DNA of 64,000 nt. Source: an uncultured Prevotellaceae bacterium. GTDB lineage: Bacteria > Bacteroidota > Bacteroidia > Bacteroidales > Bacteroidaceae. How positions within the stretch are numbered: the stretch's first letter is position 1; every line of letters begins with the position of its first letter. A program made the translations under genes and the position numbers. Positions 51,957 to 58,457 of the stretch are shown here, piece by piece. The notes below the pieces were generated by a model. The model ran no database searches. It worked only from the letters and a program-made list of their open reading frames with translations, and was not told where the DNA came from. The DNA lies in contig CACZTJ010000004.1 of NCBI GenBank assembly GCA_902784065.1, positions 24,119 to 88,118 on the forward strand. Reading direction: 5' to 3'.

Positions 51957-52862
51957 TTATAATATTTCTATAGTATTTTTCATCTCTTGGTAAGCGTCAT
52001 CAAAATTGAAACACTCATGATCCGTGTTCGTATAATGATTGAACGATGACAAACTAATAAGCTCCTTAATATGATAACGTTTGTCGATAGACTCATAAGT
52101 TGGCCTATTAAGCCATTTCTTGTCAATCAATAATCTGATAGGTCTCATAATATCCCTAGGAGTCTTTTTACCTTCCAACTCGCTATCAAGCCAAGCCAAC
52201 AACCGATCAGGCTGAAGCACCTTTTTGGATATATAATCTTCTATTCGATCAGATTTTAGGGTTTTCTTAGGTTTGGAGGTTTTCTTCTTGGCCTCGCTTT
52301 CTTTATAGAGCACCAGCGAATTCTCGTATCCGCCTCTTATCAGGTTACGGCCACCATTCTTATAAAGCTGAACATTCCAGGATCGCCAGGAATCGATAAG
52401 ATACAGATCGTCAGACAAGTCCGTGTCGGTAGCCTCTAAGATCACATTTACGGTTGTGTCTTTCAGCACCCAGTTTAAGGCTTTTTCCACCATCTCAGCC
52501 AACCTGTCTGGATTAGATGTAATCATAGGATATCTCTCGATCACGATATATGGATATTTGTAAAACCGCGAATGGAGCACGACGAAAACATACGCAAAAT
52601 CCAGTGGATTCCGGAATTGCCCCAACACCAACAACGAGTTGCCGTTGGCAGGACAGAAGAAATGGCAACGATAATAGGATTTCTGTTTGTTGTTGGGATG
52701 TTTAAATACAAAAGGGTTAATCTGGTGGAGGTCATCTTCCAAAGCCTTTTCCAACAGATTCCATTCATCCGAATACTCAGAATCCCCAAACAAATTGGGC
52801 ATGTTACTCACCAGACGAATCTTATAAAGCTTCGCCTTACTCAAAAAATCATATTCCTTCAT
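51957..52862 (-). CDS. Hypothetical protein with basic linker
   Basis: 301 residues. N-terminal half of mixed fold with YYRCHFFCPANGNSLLVLGQF; a Lys-rich linker (AKKKTSKPKKTLK, about 190-205); a helical C-terminal part. No known family seen. It lacks a clear -7 box of its own; the terminator of the AraC gene lies directly upstream, so it may depend on read-through. Confidence 0.55.
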   Translation of the reverse strand: MKEYDFLSKAKLYKIRLVSNMPNLFGDSEYSDEWNLLEKALEDDLHQINPFVFKHPNNKQKSYYRCHFFCPANGNSLLVLGQFRNPLDFAYVFVVLHSRFYKYPYIVIERYPMITSNPDRLAEMVEKALNWVLKDTTVNVILEATDTDLSDDLYLIDSWRSWNVQLYKNGGRNLIRGGYENSLVLYKESEAKKKTSKPKKTLKSDRIEDYISKKVLQPDRLLAWLDSELEGKKTPRDIMRPIRLLIDKKWLNRPTYESIDKRYHIKELISLSSFNHYTNTDHECFNFDDAYQEMKNTIEIL

Positions 52863-52900
52863 ATATAAAAATAAAAAATGGCACCCTTTCCGGATGCCAT
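52862..52900 (-). terminator. Terminator of the AraC-type regulator
   Basis: On the - strand, GGCATCC/GGGTGCC arms with a GGAAA loop, followed by ATTTTTTATTTTT. Confidence 0.85.
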
Positions 52901-52907
52901 GGATTAA

Positions 52908-53354
52908 TCATGCGATTTTCTTTCCAAACATTGTAGGATGCGCCTTCATCATATTCAAGCGGTACTGGCGAGGAGTGATGCCAGTAAATCTATAAAACGC
53001 GGCATAGAAAGACTGACGATTGGCGAATCCTACCATATCAGACACCTCATCCATCGTCAATTTGAGATAGCGCTTATCCGTCAGGATGCTCATTGCTTCA
53101 TCAATACGATGCTTATTCACGAACTGACTATAGTTCATGTGGAAACGGGTGGTCACAACAGCAGATATATATCGCGTGTGAGTACCAAGATCATTTGCCA
53201 GTTTCTGGGCTGAGTAATCCTTGTCACGATACTTCCTCTGCATCACGATAACGTTCATGATCTGCTCCTGCATCTCATCCATCTTTTGAGGGCTGACAGT
53301 ACTTCTGTACGCAGCCTCTAATTCTTTTAGTTCTTGTACGTTGTATTTTGCCAT
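52908..53354 (-). CDS. AraC-type helix-turn-helix regulator
   Basis: Start at 53354 fits the promoter (-7 box at 53382). 148 residues: a short N-terminal helix (LKELEAAYRSTVSPQK), then an AraC/XylS DNA-binding domain with two HTH units (SAQKLANDLGTHTRYISAVV and TMDEVSDMVGFANRQSFYAAF) and the C-terminal signature GITPRQYR. It lacks a ligand domain and resembles the output half of Bacteroidota regulators. Likely regulates nearby genes of the locus. Confidence 0.82.
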   Translation of the reverse strand: MAKYNVQELKELEAAYRSTVSPQKMDEMQEQIMNVIVMQRKYRDKDYSAQKLANDLGTHTRYISAVVTTRFHMNYSQFVNKHRIDEAMSILTDKRYLKLTMDEVSDMVGFANRQSFYAAFYRFTGITPRQYRLNMMKAHPTMFGKKIA

Positions 53355-53381
53355 AATAATTATGTGTTGATAATCGAGGCA

Positions 53382-53389
53382 CAAAGGTA
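53382..53389 (-). promoter_or_regulatory. -7 box of the AraC-type gene
   Basis: CAAAGGTA on the + strand is TACCTTTG on the - strand, 28 bp before the ATG. Confidence 0.6.
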
Positions 53390-53707
53390 CATAATTTAAT
53401 TGAAAGCGCCAAATGGTAAATTTTTCATACCTCGACGGGCACGCCATTTATATCGAATTTCCTTTTTTGCGTTTGAGATAATTAACATACAGGGGATTGT
53501 TTGCTGCGATTTTAATTATTATTCACAATATTTCGGACCACCCGTCGCACTAATTCCAAAAACACGTCAAAAACGCTAAGAAAAACAAATTTATTTGGCA
53601 TTCTGACAATTTTCCTTTATTCACGCGCACGTGTTATAATATTAGGAACCGCAAGAAAGTAGCATTATGCATTTTTTGCATAATAGCCAATAAAATTCCA
53701 CAAAATC

Positions 53708-53739
53708 TTTGGTGGTTTCAAAAATATCCCTTACCTTTG
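53708..53739 (+). promoter_or_regulatory. Consensus promoter of small RNA candidate 1
   Basis: TTTG (53708-53711), 20 bp, TACCTTTG (53732-53739). The gap 53390-53707 before it holds nothing that I recognise. Confidence 0.65.
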
Positions 53740-53745
53740 CACTCG

Positions 53746-53823
53746 GTTGATTTATTTATTAAATTTAAGGTTAACAATTAGGCATGCACCCCTTCCTGTG
53801 ATAGGACGGGGCGCCTTTTTTTT
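53746..53823 (+). ncRNA. Candidate small RNA 1 (about 75 nt)
   Basis: From the promoter at 53708 to a G+C-rich hairpin (AGGC ... CCCC-TTCC/GGA-CGGGG ... GCCT, 53780-53816) and a long T run. No reading frame. Could be a regulatory RNA or a leader with a premature terminator. Confidence 0.45.
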
Positions 53824-53828
53824 ATACC

Positions 53829-53878
53829 CTTTTACGACACGATCTAACTATATCACCCTACTCTGTCGCAAATCACTC
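53829..53878. repeat. 50-bp direct repeat, left copy
   Basis: CTTTTACGACACGATCTAAC ... CTCTGTCGCAAATCACTC; identical to 54398-54447 at 45 of 50 positions, the difference being a 6-bp core block. The copies are 569 bp apart and enclose small RNA candidates 2 and 3. Confidence 0.85.
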
Positions 53879-53882
53879 ACCC

Positions 53883-53901
53883 TGTCGCAACAACTGCGAC
53901 A
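53883..53901. repeat. TGTCGCA inverted repeat next to the left direct repeat
   Basis: TGTCGCA-ACAAC-TGCGACA, perfect 7-bp arms. TGTCGCA is also part of the 50-bp direct repeat, so this side carries three copies of the heptamer in a row. Confidence 0.65.
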
Positions 53902-53917
53902 AGAACCTGGCTAATTT

Positions 53918-53949
53918 CTTGGAATCAGCCCCAAATCCCCGTATCTTTG
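53918..53949 (+). promoter_or_regulatory. Promoter of small RNA candidate 2
   Basis: CTTG (53918-53921), 20 bp, TATCTTTG (53942-53949). Confidence 0.6.
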
Positions 53950-53955
53950 CATCAA

Positions 53956-54071
53956 GATAATTGCTTTTTCATTTGAACAGCGGTTCTTCCATAATTGTTT
54001 TAGGTTTTAGTAGTTTAGTTATTGGTTAGTAGTATTTAGCATTGGGGGTTCGCAGGGATGCGAGCCCTTTT
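53956..54071 (+). ncRNA. Candidate small RNA 2 (about 115 nt)
   Basis: Runs from the promoter above to the hairpin GGGTTCGCA/TGCGAGCCC with GGGA loop (54046-54067) and TTTT. The TAGTTTAGTTATTGGTTAG stretch resembles the 3' part of the candidate at 13880-13977. No significant reading frame. Confidence 0.5.
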
Positions 54072-54111
54072 GCTATTCCACAACAGGGAAAAAGAAAAAA
54101 ATCGAGATTTA

Positions 54112-54143
54112 TTTGGTAGTTTGCTCACTTATTTGTATCTTTG
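54112..54143 (+). promoter_or_regulatory. Promoter of small RNA candidate 3
   Basis: TTTG (54112-54115), 20 bp, TATCTTTG (54136-54143): a full consensus. Confidence 0.7.
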
Positions 54144-54147
54144 CAAC

Positions 54148-54256
54148 GTCAAATGTATGTTTGACTATCCGGTAAACGTTCCAAGTGAATGCCGAGAGGA
54201 GCAAGCCTTGATCGACACTACTCCATTTAAAGCTACCTTTCAAGGGTAGCTTTTAT
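54148..54256 (+). ncRNA. Candidate small RNA 3, possibly SRP-like
   Basis: A 5' hairpin GTCAAA-TGTATG-TTTGAC (54148-54165) is followed by a stem with CAAG/CTTG, an internal loop, and CC-GAGA-GG with a GNRA tetraloop and an AGCA strand, an arrangement reminiscent of SRP RNA domain IV. A terminator hairpin AAAGCTACC/GGGTAGCTTT ends it. The SRP identity is tentative; that it is a transcribed RNA is well supported by its promoter and terminator. Confidence 0.45.
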
Positions 54257-54628
54257 TTTTCAAACCTCTTCTTTATAATTCGATAGTTACTCGAATGAAG
54301 TATTTGTTTCTTCAATCATAAATCCAGATTAACCAATTCTGCCTACAAAGGTAATGCAAAATATCCAATCCGCCAAAACTTATAGGATAAAATTATGCTT
54401 TTACGACACGATCTAACCTCTTTACCCTACTCTGTCGCAAATCACTCCACCTGGCTCGAATAATTTATTGATTCCTTGCTATTTCAGCATCGATGATATA
54501 TATATCACTCAGCCACGCGTTGTTCTACATCCAGATGGTTTACCTATGATGTAATATTAGCAACATGTTCAATTTTTGCACAAGTTGAAGGTAAATCCAT
54601 TCAACCTTTTCTAGAGAAGTACACAAAG
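54257..54628. other. Non-coding gap before the AT-rich region
   Basis: No plausible gene. It contains the right copy of the 50-bp direct repeat (54398-54447); otherwise nothing that I recognise. Confidence 0.5.
54398..54447. repeat. 50-bp direct repeat, right copy
   Basis: See the left copy at 53829-53878; here the flanking TGTCGCA inverted repeat is missing. Confidence 0.85.
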
Positions 54629-54805
54629 CATAACAACATAACGCCATAACATGGAGAAAATTGAAAATCATTCTGGGGAGGGAGGGGAAATCTATATATT
54701 AAATTATTAATTTTATATAATATATATATTATATAAAATATATATAGCTATATGTGATATGGTGAGGATATGCAAAACACAAAAGTTATGGTGTTATGTG
54801 TTATG
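54629..54805. repeat. Large inverted repeat of GTTATG triplets around an AT-rich core
   Basis: Left arm CATAAC x3 with 8-bp steps (54629-54650), right arm GTTATG x3 (54785-54805), about 134 bp apart. Between them lie a G-tract GGGGAGGGAGGGG (54675-54687) and a nearly pure A/T tract with a 30-bp perfect palindrome at 54710-54739. Such sequence unwinds or extrudes cruciforms easily, as replication origins or transfer sites do. Confidence 0.6.
54710..54739. repeat. 30-bp perfect A/T palindrome
   Basis: ATTTTATATAATATA followed directly by its reverse complement, with no spacer. Confidence 0.85.
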
Positions 54806-54874
54806 GAATCCTCAATACTCCAGATATTTTACATTTTAACATTTAAAATAAATTTGAAATAAATTCGAAAAATG

Positions 54875-54906
54875 CTTGTTTTGCATCTTTTTATTTTGTA
54901 CCTTTG
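54875..54906 (+). promoter_or_regulatory. Promoter of the HU-like gene
   Basis: CTTG (54875-54878), 20 bp, TACCTTTG (54899-54906). The leader to the ATG at 55132 is about 220 bases. Confidence 0.6.
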
Positions 54907-54912
54907 CCGTGT

Positions 54913-55131
54913 CAATGAGGATAAAAATATGCGCTCCCACGAGAGAAAATTTACTCGCCCACGGGAGAGACAAAAAATCGAGTGAATGGGCACAGATGGA
55001 CATCTAAAATTGACAAGGAAGATGGAAGATGGATCAAGCGAAAATGAGCGCTGTTTGACGTCGCAGCAACCATGAAAAACACTACCATTGAACCAGAACC
55101 TTTAGTACTAACCATTAAAAACAAAAACATT
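54913..55131 (+). promoter_or_regulatory. Long 5' leader of the HU-like gene
   Basis: About 220 bases with near-direct repeats GCTCCCACGAGAGA and CGCCCACGGGAGAGA (54930-54972). An in-frame ATG at 55072 would add 20 residues, but the conserved start is MALKVKAKEQ. The leader may fold and regulate expression. Confidence 0.35.
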
Positions 55132-55755
55132 ATGGCATTAAAAGTTAAAGCAAAAGAACAGTTTCAGAACATCGGCAAGTATGTGAATACTTATCGATAC
55201 GTGATGATGCCCGAGCTCTACACTGCTCTGGCTCAGGACAAGGTGATTAAGGAGGCAGCCCTCCGTAGTGGCGTGAGCCGAGGTGTGATGCAGGCCTGCT
55301 GGGATGCAGCCGGTGAGGTGATCAAGGCATGGGCAACTGAAGGCCACAGCGTGGCTCTGCCTGGACTCGGCACCATGCGATTCGGACTGCGTGCGAAGTC
55401 GGTCGAGAAGGTCGATGAGGTGAAGGCAGGTCTGATTACCAGTCGCCGCATCATCTTCACCCCCACGAGTGAGTTGAAGGATGAGTTGGCCAAGACTGCC
55501 GTACAGATCACCTGCTACGACCGTACAGGCAAGGAGGTGAAGCGCGTGACCTCAACCTCTGGCGAAGTGGAGGATCCTGAGAATGGTGGTGAGAACCAGA
55601 ACGGTTCTTCGCAGAGCGAAGCGACCAATGGGTCGAGCGCAGGCACCGAAGGTGGTAACACTGGTGGCGGCACCAATCAGGGCGGCAACACCGGAGGTGG
55701 TGGTAACCAAGGCGGAGGCGGTGGTGGTGACGACAGTCCCATCGACGATGATTAA
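55132..55755 (+). CDS. HU-like DNA-binding protein (HU-HIG type)
   Basis: 207 residues from the ATG at 55132, which gives the family start MALKVKAKEQ. Residues 1-125 form the HU/IHF-like fold used by Bacteroidales HU-HIG proteins (VSRGVMQACWDAAGEVIKAW, LPGLGTMRFGLRAK). The C-terminal 65 residues are Gly/Asn/Gln-rich (GGNTGGGTNQGG pattern), a low-complexity tail. Such proteins head the smalltalk/amidase/DUF3987 locus and bind DNA; the precise job is unknown. Confidence 0.9.
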   Translation: MALKVKAKEQFQNIGKYVNTYRYVMMPELYTALAQDKVIKEAALRSGVSRGVMQACWDAAGEVIKAWATEGHSVALPGLGTMRFGLRAKSVEKVDEVKAGLITSRRIIFTPTSELKDELAKTAVQITCYDRTGKEVKRVTSTSGEVEDPENGGENQNGSSQSEATNGSSAGTEGGNTGGGTNQGGNTGGGGNQGGGGGGDDSPIDDD

Positions 55756-55766
55756 AGTCTAAGGAT

Positions 55767-55841
55767 GTCATCTCGACTAAGCGGAGCGCATGGAGAGATC
55801 TCAGAGATTTCTTGAGATTTCTCGACTCCGCTCGAAATGAC
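55767..55841. repeat. Palindromic repeat element, copy 4 (intergenic)
   Basis: Inverse orientation of copies 2 and 3: begins GTCATCTCGACTAAGCGG and ends CGACTCCGCTCGAAATGAC, with a partial extra GGTCGAGATGACC at 55848-55861. It is the only complete copy outside a gene. Confidence 0.85.
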
Positions 55842-55911
55842 AAAGGGAGGTCGAGATGACCGAAATGGACGCGTGAATTCCTAACATGTCTAACTTAAAA
55901 CAAAATTAACC

Positions 55912-56013
55912 ATGACTAAGAAAGAGACCATTAAGTTCATAGCACAGATCGTTGTATCGATCGCATCAGCCGTTCTGACGGCGCTGGGAGCCACCTCATG
56001 CATGGGGTTTTGA
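55912..56013 (+). CDS. Smalltalk protein
   Basis: 33 residues: MTKKETIKFIAQIVV start, one hydrophobic helix, ending TALGATSCMGF. Length, single helix with the ALxTALGATSC end and position after an HU-like gene match the Bacteroidota smalltalk family. Probably membrane-associated; function unknown. Confidence 0.85.
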   Translation: MTKKETIKFIAQIVVSIASAVLTALGATSCMGF

Positions 56014-56022
56014 GAGTAGAAT

Positions 56023-56056
56023 CCTCGGCCTAATAAGGTCGAGGGCTCTTCGTTTT
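56023..56056 (+). terminator. Terminator after the smalltalk gene
   Basis: CCTCGGCC-TAATAA-GGTCGAGG (one G-U pair), then GCTCTTCGTTTTC. Confidence 0.75.
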
Positions 56057-56122
56057 CAAGGGAGTTAAGGGGATGGACGGACATAATGTTTCTGAGGTAA
56101 AGATAATATTTTGGAGAAAATA

Positions 56123-56154
56123 TTTGGAACTTAGCTAAATAAGTGTTACCTTTG
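56123..56154 (+). promoter_or_regulatory. Promoter of the small exported protein at 56213
   Basis: TTTG (56123-56126), 20 bp, TACCTTTG (56147-56154): full consensus. Confidence 0.7.
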
Positions 56155-56212
56155 TGGCCGTTATAAACATTGTTATTAACGTATAAACCTCATTAAATTA
56201 ACACTAACCGTT

Positions 56213-56737
56213 ATGAAAAAGTTAATTTGTATGCTAACTGTGCTGCTGTGCAGCGTAATGAACCTGAGTGCCCAGAACTATAACTTGGAAGGCCGTTGGG
56301 TGACCGATCTGTCGGATGAAAATGAAACAACGTCGCTCTTCTTTGTGTTCGAAGGTAACGAACTGACACAGGCCGTGTATGGCGAGTCGACCGTTGATGA
56401 GATTGGTCTCATAGGCGTGATCGTCGCCACTCCCCCTGCCCCATTCAAGCTCGAAGGCAACAAACTCACCGTGACCTATGATGCCAGCGAGGCTGATTAC
56501 CATGTGACGAAGACCGAGTTTAACGAGAAACTCCAGGAGACCATTAAAATGGCACCCAGCATGGAGAACACCGTGAAGGAGCTTTTAGACAAAGCTTTTG
56601 ATTCTCAGAAAGAAGAGATGTGCAAGACCGTCATGTTTAAAGGTGAGCTGGAGATCATCTCTTGTACTGATGAAGGTGAGCTCACAATCAAGGACACTGA
56701 TGGTGAGACCTACACTTTCTACCTGAAAGGTGAATAA
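56213..56737 (+). CDS. Exported lipocalin-like protein
   Basis: 174 residues with a signal peptide (to SAQ at about 21). The mature part begins NLEGRWVTDLS and continues with alternating strands (LFFVFEGNELTQAVYG, FKLEGNKLTVTYDA), as in small lipocalin-like domains of Bacteroidota, ending in DTDGETYTFYLKGE. Periplasmic or surface; ligand unknown. Single-gene unit. Confidence 0.7.
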   Translation: MKKLICMLTVLLCSVMNLSAQNYNLEGRWVTDLSDENETTSLFFVFEGNELTQAVYGESTVDEIGLIGVIVATPPAPFKLEGNKLTVTYDASEADYHVTKTEFNEKLQETIKMAPSMENTVKELLDKAFDSQKEEMCKTVMFKGELEIISCTDEGELTIKDTDGETYTFYLKGE

Positions 56738-56741
56738 AACG

Positions 56742-56775
56742 AGTAAAGGGCATTGAAAAATCAATGCCCTTTACT
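56742..56775. terminator. Bidirectional terminator between convergent genes
   Basis: 15-bp perfect arms AGTAAAGGGCATTGA/TCAATGCCCTTTACT with an AAAA loop; ends the gene at 56213 and the asnB operon. Confidence 0.9.
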
Positions 56776-56776
56776 A

Positions 56777-58441
56777 TCAATATGCTTGCTCATGCACACC
56801 CTTGACGGCACGACCTGAGGGATCATTTAGGCCCTTGAAGGCGGCATCCCATTCGAGGGCGATGGCTGTGCTGCAGGCTACACTTGCCTCGCTGGGAACG
56901 CTCTTGGCGGCTGAATCTGAGGGGAAGTGCTCGGCGAAGATAGAACGGTAATAATACTCCTCCTTGTTCTTCGGCGGGTTGATGGGGAAGCGCTCGGCAG
57001 CGTGAGCCATCTGCTCGTCGCTGACAGCCTCAGCGGTGATCTGCTTCAGGGTGTCGATCCAGCTGTAGCCTACACCATCGCTGAACTGCTCTTTCTGGCG
57101 CCAGGCGACCTCTGCAGGCAGCATGTCGGCAAAGGCCTCACGCACAATCTTCTTCTCCATCGTATTGCCTGGGCACATCTTGGCCTCAGGGTTGGTGCGC
57201 ATCGCGACATCGAGGAACTCCTTGTCGAGGAAGGGCACACGGCCCTCCACCCCCCAAGCCGAGAGGCTCTTGTTGGCTCGCAGACAGTCGTACATATAGA
57301 GCTTGCCGAGCTTGCGGACAGTCTCATCATGGAAATCCTTGGCGGATGGCGCCTTGTGGAAATAGAGGTAGCCACCGAAGATCTCATCGGCTCCCTCGCC
57401 TGAGAGCACCATCTTGATACCCATCGACTTGATGACGCGCGCCAGGAGGTACATGGGTGTAGAGGCACGGACTGTGGTGACATCGTAGGTCTCGATGAAA
57501 TAGATGACGTCGCGGATGGCGTCGAGACCTTCCTGGATGGTATAGTTGATCTCGTGATGCACCGTGCCGATATGATCGGCCACAAGCTTCGCCTTGGCGA
57601 GATCGGGGGCTCCCTTCAAGCCGACGGCAAAGGAGTGCAGACGGGGCCAGTAGGCTTTAGTCTTGCTATTGTCCTCGATACGCATCTCGGAGTATTTCTC
57701 AGCGATGGCGGAGATGACGGAGGAATCGAGTCCGCCTGAGAGCAGCACGCCATAGGGCACATCACTCATGAGCTGGCGCTTCACGGCATCCTCAAGGGCA
57801 TCGTGGATGGCCTCGACACTGGCAGGATTATCCTTCACGGCATCGTAGTGCATCCAGTCGCGACGATAATACCACTTCTGACCAGGATCGACGCTCCAAT
57901 AGTAGTGGCCTGGCAGGAACGGCTCGTAACGCTCGCACTGGCCTTCGAGGGCCTTCAGCTCTGAGGCGACATACACCTTACCATCGCTGTCGTAACCGAT
58001 ATAGAGGGGAATCACGCCAATCGGATCACGGGCGATGAGGAACTCGTCGCGCTCCTCATCATAGAGCACAAAGGCGAAGATGCCACTGAGGTCTTCGAGG
58101 AAATTGATGCCCTTGTCACGATAGAGGGCGAGGATGACTTCACAGTCGGAGCCCGTCTGGAACTCATACTGACCAGCATAGCGGCGACGGATCTCCTGAT
58201 GGTTGTAGATCTCACCATTCACTGCCAGCACCTGCTTGCGATCGGGTGAGAACAGGGGCTGACCACCTGACTCGGGATCGACGATACTCAGTCGCTCGTG
58301 GGCGAGGATGGCTGAACCACCACAATAGATGCCACTCCAGTCGGGTCCGCGATGACGGATCTTCTGACTCATCTTCAAAGCCTGTTCACGCAACTCATGT
58401 GTCTGCTCCTTGGTGTTTAATATAGCTACGATTCCACACAT
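56777..58441 (-). CDS. asnB: Asparagine synthase B (glutamine-hydrolysing)
   Basis: 554 residues. N-terminal class II glutaminase with Cys2 (MCGIVAIL) and RGPDWSG; C-terminal synthetase with the PP-loop LSGGLDSS and SGEGADEIFGGY. It makes asparagine from aspartate, glutamine and ATP. Last gene of a three-gene - strand operon of glutamine amidotransferases (pyrG, purF-like, asnB), 16 bp after the purF-like gene. Confidence 0.96.
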   Translation of the reverse strand: MCGIVAILNTKEQTHELREQALKMSQKIRHRGPDWSGIYCGGSAILAHERLSIVDPESGGQPLFSPDRKQVLAVNGEIYNHQEIRRRYAGQYEFQTGSDCEVILALYRDKGINFLEDLSGIFAFVLYDEERDEFLIARDPIGVIPLYIGYDSDGKVYVASELKALEGQCERYEPFLPGHYYWSVDPGQKWYYRRDWMHYDAVKDNPASVEAIHDALEDAVKRQLMSDVPYGVLLSGGLDSSVISAIAEKYSEMRIEDNSKTKAYWPRLHSFAVGLKGAPDLAKAKLVADHIGTVHHEINYTIQEGLDAIRDVIYFIETYDVTTVRASTPMYLLARVIKSMGIKMVLSGEGADEIFGGYLYFHKAPSAKDFHDETVRKLGKLYMYDCLRANKSLSAWGVEGRVPFLDKEFLDVAMRTNPEAKMCPGNTMEKKIVREAFADMLPAEVAWRQKEQFSDGVGYSWIDTLKQITAEAVSDEQMAHAAERFPINPPKNKEEYYYRSIFAEHFPSDSAAKSVPSEASVACSTAIALEWDAAFKGLNDPSGRAVKGVHEQAY

Positions 58442-58457
58442 AATTCTATTCCTTTCT

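Noticed and set aside
54058-54249. 63-codon + strand frame
   Set aside because: It spans a terminator hairpin, a consensus promoter and small RNA candidate 3; the sequence looks random. Non-coding RNAs explain the region better.
46747-56013. Complete integrative conjugative element or prophage
   Set aside because: No integrase, relaxase, Tra/T4SS or phage structural gene is visible; only the HU/smalltalk/DUF3987/peptidase set is supported.
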